Shown: one piece after another, positions 22,528-32,422 of the stretch | Layout: each line of letters begins with the position of its first letter | Position numbering within the stretch: position 1 is the first letter of the stretch | NCBI RefSeq assembly: GCF_042100115.1 | Contig: NC_091272.1 | Location: 3,534,001 to 3,598,000 of the forward strand | DNA length: 64,000 bases | Reading direction: 5' to 3' | DNA from: Alternaria dauci | Taxonomy: Eukaryota; Ascomycota; Dothideomycetes; Pleosporales; Pleosporaceae | Position numbers and translations under genes: made by a program | The notes under the pieces: generated by a model | The model's input: only the letters and a program-made list of their open reading frames with translations | Database searches by the model: none | What the model was told of the DNA's origin: nothing

Positions 22528-22960
22528 CTAGGCGCCAGCCCTCAGGTCCCTCTCGCGTGTCCAACTGCCGTCCACTTTGTGCGTGTAGAAGTCTTTGAGC
22601 TGATACTCGATCCACCCGTGCGGGCTGTTCCTACTCGCATAAATGTAGTAGGCCGCCTTGGTCTGAGTACCACTGGACGCCGATGCCTTCTTGCGCACCA
22701 GGTCGCCCTTCCTGAAGCGCGCCTCAGCCTGCGTCTTTGTCAGAGAAAGCTATGTGTGCTCAGAAAAAGAACGGACATACCGCTTCCGCGTTTGTGATGT
22801 GTCCGACTCCAGACTTTGTCAGAGGGGGTTGGACTTCGGGCGCTGAATCCAGGTGTTGATCCTGTGCCTGAGCATCGTCAGCCCTGTGCCGCAAGAAGTC
22901 TGGGGCGCGACTCACCTCGACCGCCTCAAAAGACTCAGCTTGGAGCGTGTCGGTTGCCAT
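22528..22960 (-). CDS. Small conserved-looking protein, three exons
   Basis: Exons 22916-22960, 22781-22867 and 22528-22734 join to 112 residues; introns are 48 and 46 nt. All exons are in phase 0, and the first intron has a CTGAC branch. The N-terminal half (MATDTLQAESFEAVEAQDQH, then PEVQPPLTKSGVGHITNAEA) is acidic and likely flexible. The C-terminal half (RFRKGDLVRKKASASS, then AAYYIYASRNSPHGWIEYQL) has the pattern of a small beta barrel, loosely like chromo/Tudor-type or SH3-like modules, with GDLVRK as first strand. The acceptor of intron 2 could also be 15 nt earlier in the same frame, but that intron would be only 31 nt. I cannot name a family; function unknown. Confidence 0.6.
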
Positions 22961-23555
22961 TGTTGCTGCAAGTGTGTGGGTGTGTAAAGCGAGGCAGGAT
23001 AGCCTTGTGGGTGATGCCCTTGAGAATGGGCAGGCTGTCTGCTATTATAGACAAGTACTATTGCTGGCCTCCGTCACCGAGTACCTGCTGCAGCCCCAGG
23101 CAACCCAGGTTCGTGACCGGTATCGATAATGGATGGGGGCACATGTGCGTGCACAGCCGCAGCTTACAGAACTGCTGGCTAGGCGCATTCCGCGATTCTG
23201 CACGACGGACCCCTCTGTGGGTATGTTGTCGCTGAGCAAGCCGTCATAGTTGGCTGCCATTTGCCGCATGCGGCCATGACATGGGGACGCTTAGTCAATA
23301 TGGTAAGACGGGCGTCGAGAGTGCATGGTGAAGGCACGGATTTCTGGCCCCCAAACAGTGGTGGTGTAATTGCGCGACGCGCTGATTGGCCGGAGCGGGG
23401 CTGCACCTGTTATCTCCGCACCCTTCAAGCCGTGTTGCATGTCCCACCCAATATGGGGGCTGAAGAAGGGCTCCCACGAGCGCGAACTCCATCCTTCATA
23501 ATGGCGGGTGCCTGCGAACTCTTCCAGCCTCGCAGCCTGGAAGCATCTCGTGCCA
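22961..23555. promoter_or_regulatory. Divergent region between the small protein gene and the caspase-like gene
   Basis: The 595-nt interval contains an upstream ATG at 23501 opening a frame of about 44 codons that ends at 23606, overlapping the proposed caspase-like start at 23556. If the transcript begins upstream, it would act as a uORF. No TATA box is evident. Confidence 0.4.
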
Positions 23556-25004
23556 ATGGCTCCTCTTCCAGATTCCACACTACGCGTCGCGAACGCCGCC
23601 ATGACTGAGATAGCTCCCTCCAACATAAACCCACTCCCAGGAAAGAGCATCAATGCCGACTTCCAGATACGTTATGTCGAAGACGAGACGAGACGCAGTG
23701 GGTCGGCTCCGCAAAACGATGAGGCTCTCGTGGAGACGACGCCGGGCAAGCAAGACGACGACAGCTCCAGCGCAGAGGCACAGAAGAACTGGTGGGCCGA
23801 GGCCATTGCCAAAAACATGGACGTTGCAGACGGCTACTCCAAAGTTGCAGTGCTCCTGATCAAATGGGCAGACCATCTGGACGAGCTAAGGACTGCCGAC
23901 GAGGTATGCTTGGGGTCAAGTGCGGCGCGTCGAGACGGAATTGATTGACTAACACACCTAAAGGCCCGAGAACTCGACGCTCTCTTCCGCGAACGCTTCC
24001 GCTACCAATCCAAGATCGTCGAACTGAACGTACGAAAGAAGCCACAGCACCAGCTCGACCAATACATCAGCCAGTTCATCTGCGAGCACGACGGAACACA
24101 GAGTCTGCTCATCGTCTACTACACGGGACACGGTATCTTCCAGAAAGCGACCAAGACTTTGGAGCTCACGGGGACCCAAGACCCCTCCAAGGAGACGGGC
24201 TTGAGCACCGTAGCCCGGGCCACTTGGAACAAAGCTGAGGAGCAGCTCCGTCATGAAGATGTCGAGGCCGATGTCCTGACTATTCTCGACACGTGCTACG
24301 CCAGCAATTTCGTCAAGTCTAGCAGGCAGGAAGAGAAGAAATTCGAGCTACTCAGCGCTTGCCACTTTGACGAGACTACGGCCGCGCCCGGACCCAACTC
24401 GTATACCCGTGCTTTCATCGACGCTGCCAACGAGTTTCTCGACAAAGATCCCAAGCGTCCCATATCTACCTTTAGCTTGACACAGCGCATCAATCAAGAC
24501 CCGAGACGAATCGATACTCCTTCAGTACTTTGGGGCCGTAGTCGCAACCCTCATCCAAATCAAGAGCACATATTCTTGACACCCCTCGGGCCAGAGAAAA
24601 CGGATGCTCTACATCAGTACCGCCCAAGGGCCAAAGGCTATCTGACCCTTCGATTCGGTCTTCGCGATGCGTCCCTGGACCAAGTGCAGATCGACTACAT
24701 GGCCAGGCTTCTGACAAAGGCGCTGAGCAACAAGGAACGGATTGGCTTGAGAAGAATTGACTGTCTGAACATGGAGCCTGCACCACCGATATCGCATTTC
24801 GAGCGTGTCACATCCGTATTGCGTGTCAAGGCACAATGGAAGAGGGTGATTGCTAGGAACAAGGAGAAAGCGCAATCACTGCATGGCAACGCCGCGAACG
24901 GGTCGATGAAGCGCGTATGCGATGATTCCGACCAATTACCAGATGCAAAGCGACAGTATCTGGACCCGACGCATCCGCCGTCACCGCCAGTATCGGATGC
25001 ATAA
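23556..25004 (+). CDS. Caspase-fold (peptidase C14-like) protein
   Basis: Exons 23556-23903 and 23964-25004, intron 23904-23963 (60 nt, GACTAAC branch), give 462 residues. The alternative start at ATG 23601 has the better context (GCCGCCATGA) and would shorten the protein by 15 residues. After about 100 polar residues the fold begins WWAEAIAKNMDVADGYSKVA and VAVLLIKWADHLDELRTADE. The catalytic His motif is LLIVYYTGHG and the catalytic Cys motif is ADVLTILDTCYAS, both intact and in the spacing of the caspase-haemoglobinase fold. LLSACHFDETTAAPGPNSYT and RAFIDAANEFL follow, as in metacaspase-like domains. The C-terminus contains a basic patch (MKRVCDDSDQLPDAKRQYLD) that may be nuclear-targeting. 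It lacks the Pro-rich repeats of classical type I metacaspases and is closer to the caspase-like domains fused to or encoded beside fungal NLRs. A role in regulated cell death or signalling is inferred. Confidence 0.75.
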
Positions 25005-25558
25005 ATTTGGTTTTTGTTGTTCTTTTTGTCAATCTTCTTTGGATCTCGAATACCCCATAGGCGCTTGTCGCAAAGTTACCTATCCAATCTTTAGGTCAGC
25101 CTTTGCATAATTAATACAACTATATCCTACATTGGTATATCCGATCAAGTAACTGATGATGCTATACGCTATACCCTGACGTGTATCACAGTGTTGTCAG
25201 TTGTTGGGCTAAAACCTGGCGCAGCCATGCTGCGCACTGAGGCTGGGGTGGTGCCACCTACAGGGGCACTCTCGATCTCACCACCTTTCGCCAGATCAGC
25301 ACAACGAGATAACGTCACACGCGCAACACGCTGAGCAAAGGCACCTCGTATCTTTTGGCCTGTCTTAAATGCTACATGATAGGGAGACTGACACGTTCTC
25401 GATATTGTTTCAGTATAGTATAAAGGGTAGGCCATCGTGACAGAACACACCCAAATCATTATCCACATCACCATCATATCCATTACTACAACAAATACCT
25501 TGAGGATATCCGCAGCTTTTGAAAGTATAAGTTGGCCATCACTCCAATACATCTCTCA
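25005..25558. promoter_or_regulatory. Intergenic with TATA box of the following small gene
   Basis: TATAAAG at 25419-25425 lies 134 nt upstream of ATG 25559 and is the clearest TATA element in this part of the window. The rest is the 3' flank of the caspase-like gene. Confidence 0.45.
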
Positions 25559-25888
25559 ATGACTGCATCCACCACCACCACCACAACCACCGCTGCCTTC
25601 TTGACAACGAATCCACACGACCACATCATCGGCCATTGTCGCGCACAACGGCAGATACTCTACTCATGCAGCGATAGCTGCAACCTCGTACAGCCGCATC
25701 CGAGCCAGAAAGCCATCATCATTCCACAATTAAGTGAGGATGCATGGACGGACAGTCAAGAGGAGCTCGAGCGCTGGGGCATGGATGCCACCGAGATGAC
25801 GAGACCCGAGTCTAGTCAAGTCACAACGCCAAATGACACACACGTAGGGGGTCTGAAATATGAGGATGTAGCAAGGTTCTGGCAATAG
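25559..25888 (+). CDS. Hypothetical small protein, single exon
   Basis: The frame encodes 109 residues from ATG 25559: a Thr-rich start (MTASTTTTTTTAAFLTTNPH), a stretch with cysteines (QRQILYSCSDSCNLVQ), then an acidic region (WTDSQEELERWGMDATEMTR) ending in GGLKYEDVARFWQ. A TATA box at the expected distance supports a real transcript. No signal peptide, membrane helix or known domain is visible. It could be a lineage-specific gene or an open frame by chance. Confidence 0.4.
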   Translation: MTASTTTTTTTAAFLTTNPHDHIIGHCRAQRQILYSCSDSCNLVQPHPSQKAIIIPQLSEDAWTDSQEELERWGMDATEMTRPESSQVTTPNDTHVGGLKYEDVARFWQ

Positions 25889-26022
25889 TAGAAGAGGAAG
25901 ACGGAATGGAAGGTGCTGGGATTTAGACAATTATTAGTGAAGTCCATTATTGTTAATACCTCTTGCGTCAGCTGCATGTATATAAACAACCGCCAATGCT
26001 ATCTCAACTTCAACTAGCTATC

Positions 26023-27836
26023 TCATGCGTGCGACTCTACGCGCTCAACACCGTTCTGTTTCTCGTACTGCATCGCCACATCCGTCAACGCAGGCTTCAA
26101 CGAATCCGCAGCCTCACGCGTAAACTTGCGTGCAGAAACCTTGTGCTCGAACATGAGATCCAACTCAGAGTAGGTGAAGCCCTTTGGCTCAGGCAGGCGG
26201 AAGTATCCCCATGCGATGAAGAGAAGTGCAATGCCAGCCCAGAAGAAACCACCCTTGGCGCCCCAGTTCCAGTCGTTCTTGCCAACCATTTTCGGCATGA
26301 TTGTGTTTGTGACGAAGACAATCGAGTTGTAGGATGCGCGGGAGAGTGCGACAGTCTTTACACGGAGGCGCGATGAGGGGATTTCGGCCGCGAGTGAGTA
26401 GCAGATTGGTCCTAGGGACAGCTGATTGGGTTAGCTTGTGATTGGCTGTATGCTGGATCGCAAGAAACTTACCTGGAAGCAGAAGATCATGAGGATAATC
26501 AAAACACCTCCAGCGAGACTGGCGCTCTTGTTGGTAGACGGTGCAAGGCCGATGAATCCGACAATCAAAAGAATGATGAAGATGGCGGACAATCCAACGA
26601 GGTATATGGGTCGACGGCCAAAACGCGTCATGATCCACCAGGCGATGAAGCATCCAACTAGACCCAAGCAGTCCTGGCCGATGGTTAGGTGGAAGGAGTC
26701 GTCTTGGCTGAGGCCTACGCCTTGCATGAATTGTGTTCTGATATAGTCAGTATATGTCCAATATGTAGCGCAAATCAGGACTTACCCAAAGCCCATGAAG
26801 GGGACACCGCAGAGAGCTTGAGTAATGAAAGCCATGGCAGAGACCTCAGTGCGGTGAAGATCGCTTCCTCGGAACAAATGCCAGTAGTTGGTTCCAGCGC
26901 CGACTTGCTTCTCGTATTGGTCAGTGACAATCATCATCTCCACGTGCGCATCGAGATCGAATTCAATGCCTTCTGTGGGTGTAGTGATTTGGCGGATCGC
27001 GGCTTTGGCCTCATCGATGCGACCTTGTCGGACTAGCCACCAAGGTGATTCCGGTGCGAGGAAAGTGGCTAGGATGATAGGAATGGGCCAGATCCATTGG
27101 AGAGCGAAAGGAATGCGGTATCCCCATTGAGTTGTGTTCTTCATGAGTCCAGTGAGAATACCAGTAGACAAAAGACCACCAATGACCCAGCACATATTGA
27201 TCCAGGAAGTCATGTATCCTCTCAGGTGTGTAGGACAGAGATCCGCGGCATATGAGATGGCCAATGTTTGGAAGACACCCCATGGCAGACCCTGGATTAT
27301 GCCTCCCACAAGGAACATCTCCAGACCCGTAGAGAAGAATGGAATGAAGATGGCACCAGTCATGAACACCATGCTGCCGATCATTGTCTTCTTGTATCCA
27401 ATCCATTCGGTAATGTAGCCGTTGATGATGAGACCGAGAATGCAGCCGACCTATATGTCTGTCAGTAAAGCTCATTAAGCTGATACCTTGCTGGGTGTAT
27501 GCGTACCTGAGTGCCGTTAAGGATGATGGTCTGCCATCTGGAAGAGACAAGCCTGTTGCCATCGGCATCAACCTCATCACCGAACTTGTTTCGAAACGGC
27601 TGGAACGCGAAGAACTTGTTCATAAGACTTGTATCGTAGCCTTCCATGACAACGCAGAGCGAAATGACAAAGGAGAATACGATCGCCTTCCACCAAAACC
27701 GCAAGGACTGCCGGACCGACATGTTGTGCTCATTGTTGATAGCCGCGCTCGTCTCGTCGCCGGCATTGTGTTGTCCTTGTGCTGAGGTGACCCTCTCGGC
27801 GGCGACGTTGCCAGTGGTCTTCTCCATTGAAGCCAT
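26023..27836 (-). CDS. MFS sugar permease, alpha-glucoside/maltose type
   Basis: Exons 27507-27836, 26786-27450, 26473-26737 and 26023-26421 join in phase to 552 residues with three short introns. The cytosolic N-terminus is followed by FWWKAIVFSFVISLCVVMEG and YDTSLMNKFFAFQPF, typical of fungal maltose/alpha-glucoside permeases (Mal11/Agt1-like, sugar porter family). Sugar-porter motifs are present: GLIINGYITEWIGYKKTM (loop 2-3), PESPWWLVRQGR (PESPR-type motif after helix 6), GRRPIYLVG (loop 8-9) and PEPKGFTYSELDLMFE (PETKG-type motif after helix 12). Twelve helices are expected. The adjacent divergent Zn2Cys6 regulator and the alpha-galactosidase suggest import of an oligosaccharide such as melibiose, raffinose or an alpha-glucoside. 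The exact sugar cannot be read from sequence. Confidence 0.88.
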
Positions 27837-28393
27837 GTTGGACTTTACTCCAGGGTATGCGAGGGACCAGGAGAGATTGTCTTCGGTATTGACCTGTTGA
27901 GAAGATGCAGGTCAACCACATGGACGGATCTGCGGTCTATATAGACCCCAGCGCTCTGCACGCATCGTCTCAAGACATGAACCATTTACAGGAGTCATGC
28001 CAGAAGTGAAAGGCTAGCCCGATGGCTTGGGAGTCTAAGCCCCGGTAATGGCCGAGAAGAGGCAAAAGCGGGTTGTATTGCGGGGAAACACATGGCGGAA
28101 CATTCGAACGGTGTGCCCATGGGGATAGATGGAGTGTCCCAATGCGCAAAAGAGGCCAATCACGGCAAGAACGAGGTGTGCCCAGTCGGCCACCAGAGGG
28201 AGAGAGACTTTTCCGCCAGTATACCGCCGCTAACGACAAGCGTCGGCTTGACATCCACGTTTCCAGTTTTGGACAGCCGTCCGGGGGCACGTGCGAGTCA
28301 AGCAGGCCCGCTTCCTCCTTCTTTTGCCCACTCATCCAGTTTTCCGCTCCCCGTCCCCAGGTTATTGCGCAACTCCAAACCTGGCAGCTAGTG
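27837..28393. promoter_or_regulatory. Divergent promoter of the sugar permease and its Zn2Cys6 regulator
   Basis: This 557-nt region holds a TATATAG box (27937-27943) about 100 nt from the permease ATG. It also holds a direct pair CGG-N5-CGG (27925-27935), a candidate site for a zinc-cluster factor. Five matches to the carbon-catabolite repressor (CreA/Mig1) core SYGGGG are present: CCCCAG 27946-27951, CCCCGG 28040-28045, GCGGGG 28080-28085, CCGGGG 28281-28286 and CCCCAG 28355-28360. Short motifs recur by chance, but five in 557 nt suggests glucose repression (inference). Confidence 0.45.
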
Positions 28394-30055
28394 ATGCGCA
28401 AACCATCTGCATGCAGCGCGTGTCGGTAAGCTTCTCATATGCTATCCTAGTCGGTATAGGCGCGCGCCCGCTAATTTGGTTGAAGAGCTCGAAGGCGCAA
28501 ATGCATCTACCCGACAAACCGGCTGGCAACGGTGTGCGAGTATTGCTTGTCACATGGTCTACAGTGTGTCCGAGGCCCACCAGAAGGAGGCTACTATGCC
28601 AGTCGCCGGGCTAGACTTGCCGAGAATGTTGCAAATCAGCAAGCTGTCTCGCTCCAAGCCAAGACATTACCAAACCAAGGCCACGAAGATCTACCACCGG
28701 CTGCCTTGAGGCGAGCATTAGTGGAGTTGTATTTCGACTACATACACGACCAATTCCACTCCATGTATCATAAAGCTTCATTCATGGAAGATGTGATCCA
28801 CGACCGGGTACCGCCTATAGTGCTTTTTGCCATCTTTGCGCTCGCCGCTAGATTCTCTACCGACGAGTTCTTTAACGGAATTGATCCAAGAACAAGGGGC
28901 GAAGTATACCGTATAGCAAGCGAGAGACTGTTTAGTATCCGCGAGCTCAACCCGGTAACGGTCCAGGTATGCGTTCTGCTGGGAGCGTATGCCGCTGCGA
29001 GTGGTGAGACAGACATCGAAAACCTATACTACAGTATGGGCGGAAGGCTCTCCCTAGCCCTTGATCTTCCCAATCATCCCGTCACAAGTTTGCTAGAGCG
29101 CGAGGTCAACATCAGGACTTGGTGGACTCTATGCATGGTTGATGTCTGGTCATCGACCGCCGTGAGGCTACCACGTATCATGCCATTTGATAGCGCTGTG
29201 CCACTTCCAGTGGATGAGATACCATTCTCCGCAATGAGTAACGATGCAAGGGGAGATTTCAGCGACCAAACGCCGTACCCTAGCTCTCCCCTCCTGGCTG
29301 AGATGGTCAAGCTCAACCGGATTCTGGCGAGAATCATCGACTTCAATCGAGTATGTGTATCAGAACATCTCGAAGGCCCCTCACTCGAAAGAGGTATACG
29401 AGAACTTTCCCGCGATCTTGACGTATGGCTAGAGCAAGTTCCGCACCATATGCGTGATACGCCAGCAAACCTCGAAGCTTTCGCATCACGTGGCCTTGGC
29501 CGCATGTTTGTAGCTGTGTACCTGGGCTATTACCATTACGGGCTGCTTCTCAACTACCAATTTTTGTCTTCGTCAATCGATGCACCAACCGACTCTGCAC
29601 GATACGCTGACGCCTGCAAGCAACATGCCGCCCGGCTCTGCACCCTCGTCTATCGCTCGCATTCAACGCCTGGCAATGAAGTCTTGTACTCGGCAGTTTC
29701 TCACATTCTTGTCGTTGCTTCAACCGTCCAGATTCACACCCTGCTCTTTTCAGGCGACGAAGGCGAGATACGTTTATCAAAGTCCAGGTTGGAACGCAAC
29801 TTTGAGATACTCTTGCGCTTGAAAACGTATTGGCCGAGTGTTGACGGCGCGATGAGCCGTCTACGAGCGTTTCACCAAACTTGTCTCCGAAGCAAAGAGA
29901 CCAGCTTCGTTCTTGATCGATGGTTGTTGCGCTTTCTAGTGCAATTTGCACCTCACATGGAGCTCGAGCCGAGGGACAATGATCCTGACTACGAAGCACT
30001 GCTCGCTTTAAGCAGGCAATCCCCACTCTCGTGCTATTCAGGATTATCTCTGTAA
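28394..30055 (+). CDS. Zn2Cys6 transcription factor with fungal-specific TF domain
   Basis: Exons 28394-28425 and 28486-30055, intron 28426-28485 (60 nt), give 533 residues. The intron splits the zinc cluster: exon 1 gives MRKPSACSACR and exon 2 continues ARRRKCIYPTNRLATVCEYC and LSHGLQCVRGP. All six cysteines of the binuclear cluster are present. The loop between Cys3 and Cys4 is ten residues, longer than the usual five or six, and lacks the CDG-P consensus. The middle-homology domain (PF04082-type) starts around residue 80 with LVELYFDYIHDQFHSMYHKA and PPIVLFAIFALAARFS, continuing with WWTLCMVDVWSSTAVRLPR. Such proteins bind CGG half-sites as dimers. Position between a sugar permease and an alpha-galactosidase suggests it controls both. 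An in-frame open stretch runs upstream of 28394, so a longer N-terminus is possible. Confidence 0.85.
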
Positions 30056-30313
30056 TGGTGCAGAATCGACTCAGTGGCTCCTATCCGAATACAGTGGGGT
30101 AGCATGAGCGCTAGGCCTTAGCGGCGGAAAATTCGCTAATTTTCCTGCCCTTGCGGAGCCTCCGACATGCTGCATCCGAGTCTGCGGACTTGGCGCGAGG
30201 GTCCATTCACCCACGTCTCTGATCCACTTGAGATGGTACATACGTAGAAGACTGCTTAAGACGCCGTTGGTGCGTCCCTTCTTGAGAAACAACATTATAC
30301 TTTCGACACGACC
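30056..30313. promoter_or_regulatory. Promoter of the alpha-galactosidase gene with paired CGG elements
   Basis: Two zinc-cluster-type pairs sit 126-160 nt before the ATG: inverted CGG-N5-CCG at 30154-30164 and everted CCG-N6-CGG at 30176-30187. They are candidate operators for the neighbouring Zn2Cys6 regulator. This is seen by eye only, without a statistical test. Confidence 0.4.
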
Positions 30314-31982
30314 ATGCCACGTAGCAGCATTCTCGTGGTGACGACGCTGCTGGGCAGCGCGTCTGCCATTAACAATGGTCTCGCCATCACACCACCAATG
30401 GGCTGGGTAAGATCCATCAACAATATTTCGGATCTATTACTGATTGCACAAGAACAACTGGAACGCCTTTGGATGCGACGTCTCCGAAGACCTTCTCCTC
30501 ACAACCTCCTCACAGATTCTAAGCCTAGGACTGCGAGATCTGGGCTACAACTATGTCGTGCTGGACGACTGTTGGCAAGATCCGAAAGGTCGAGATGCCA
30601 AGGGAAAACTTCATCCAGCGCTTGACAAGTTTCCCAACGGCTTGAACTCTATCTCCGATCATCTGCACAGTCAAGACCTCAAGTTCGGCATGTACAGCAG
30701 CGCTGGTGAAATGACATGTGCGAGGTTCGGTATGGTTTAGCAGTCACTTTTGCTTTTTGATCATGCTAATATCGACTAGAGGGATCGCTAGACCACGAGG
30801 TTGACGATGCAAAAAGCTTTGCGGATTGGGGTGTCGACATGCTCAAGTACGACAGCTGCTACCACATGGGTCGCGTTGGCACACCATCAGTGTCGTTCAA
30901 CCGCTTCAAAACCATGTCAGATGCTCTAAAAGCGACAGGGAAGAACATCCTCCTCAATTTGTGCAACTGGGGAGAGGATCTTGTTCACACCGTAAGCACG
31001 ATGAAATCTCAGCCTGCCAGGATATGCGAAGACTGACATCTTGCAGTGGGGAATGAGTATATCTAACAGCTGGCGCATTACAGGTGATATCTACGACTCT
31101 TTTACGCGCCCTGATGATCTCTGTGGATGCAATACGGTGTCGCCCGGCGATGTGAACTGCGTAGCACCCGGCACACATTGCTCGGTACTTTTCATTCTCA
31201 ACAAAGTCGCCCCGTTTGCCGACCGTAGCATTCCTGGCGGTTGGAGCGATTTGGACATGCTCGAGGTCGGTCAAGGCGGTATGACTGACGAAGAATACAA
31301 AGCGCACTTTGCGCTTTGGGCCGCACTCAAATCACCGCTCTTCCTTGGCAACGACTTGCGCAACATGCAAGCTTCTGCTCTTACCATCATCAACAACCCG
31401 GCCATCATTGCACTTAGCCAGGATCCCCATGGGCGAAGTGTAACACGTGTTCGAAGGGACACGGAAGGTGTAGCAAAAGACGAGTGGGGTGTTGGCGAGA
31501 CACACGTCTGGGCCGGACATCTCCACAACGGAGACGAAGTCGTGATACTCCTTAATGCTGGTGGCAAGGACATTGAGATGAGCGTCTCCCTGGCTGAGAT
31601 TTTCATACCATACGGACCCGGAGGATCAGCACCACACGTAAAGTACGATTGGGCCATACACGATCTCTGGGCTCATCGAATGCCTGAAGCTATGGCCGAA
31701 GAACTCCTTGGCGCGACCACTCAAGCGCAGAGAGAATCTATTCTCTCAAAGGCCACTTGGTACAACGCTACTGAGGTTCCGTATGCCAAGGGTCTCGCTC
31801 AAGAGGATGCTCGACTTTTTGGCGAGAAAATTGGCGTAGCTGAAGCTGGTGGAATGCTCAAGGCAGATGTAAAGAGTCACGCTGCGCGGGTCTTTCGACT
31901 ACGCAGAATTGCAAAGGAGGGAGATGCATTCGAGGCAAAGAGCATCTCGAGAGAAGATGCCAACGAAAGAGACGAATTGTAA
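30314..31982 (+). CDS. GH27 alpha-galactosidase, secretory, C-terminal RDEL
   Basis: Exons 30314-30406, 30453-30729, 30780-30991 and 31047-31982 give 505 residues. A signal peptide (SSILVVTTLLGSASA) precedes NNGLAITPPMGWNNWNAFGC, the GH27 start. Further family blocks are YNYVVLDDCWQDPKGRD, LKFGMYSSAGEMTC, ADWGVDMLKYDSCY (nucleophile Asp in KYDSC) and IPGGWSDLDMLEVG (acid/base Asp in SDLDML). The enzyme hydrolyses terminal alpha-1,6-galactose from melibiose, raffinose-type sugars and galactomannans. The C-terminal beta domain is present. The last residues are NERDEL: RDEL is a variant of the KDEL/HDEL ER-retrieval signal and is unusual on a supposedly secreted glycosidase. The gene is next to a regulator and a sugar permease, consistent with galactoside use. 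Confidence 0.92.
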
Positions 31983-32422
31983 CGATACCATTGATGGGTA
32001 AGATGTCTTTGACTTGGGGCGTACAAGGCGACCCTAGAGCGGAGGCCAATCAAAAAGCAAAGTAGCTGATGTACAATCCTACGCATGCACTTCCCGAATA
32101 AAATGTCTCTACTGAGTGTGTTCTTGCGAATATTTTTCTCGTTGTCGTCGGCGTGGTGAAAGACCGAGTTTAGTAAGCCTGCAGGTGGTGCTTAAGCCCG
32201 ATGCAACATATATGCTCAGTCAGCTGTTTGTGGCCCCAAATGGACGATCATGCATCGCGATAGGAAAGAGTAACACCCCGAGAGCATTATATGTGACGCA
32301 CACGACAGAATGCCTGGTGCAGCTAACATTCTATCCAAATGTGTTGAATATGTGGAAAAAGATAAAGTTGTGCTTGCTGACGTCGAATTTCTTAAACATA
32401 ACCAGTTTTGACTTTGTACACC
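31983..32422. other. Intergenic between alpha-galactosidase and epoxide-hydrolase-like gene
   Basis: No ORF of interest. It holds the 3' flank of the alpha-galactosidase and the promoter of the next plus-strand gene; no strong TATA box is seen. Confidence 0.4.

Noticed and set aside
17422..25004. Possible secondary-metabolite cluster around the BAHD-like acyltransferase
   Set aside because: There is no polyketide synthase, peptide synthetase, terpene cyclase, P450 or cluster regulator nearby.
29550..30026. 158-codon minus-strand frame
   Set aside because: It is antisense to the Zn2Cys6 regulator coding sequence and has no independent support.
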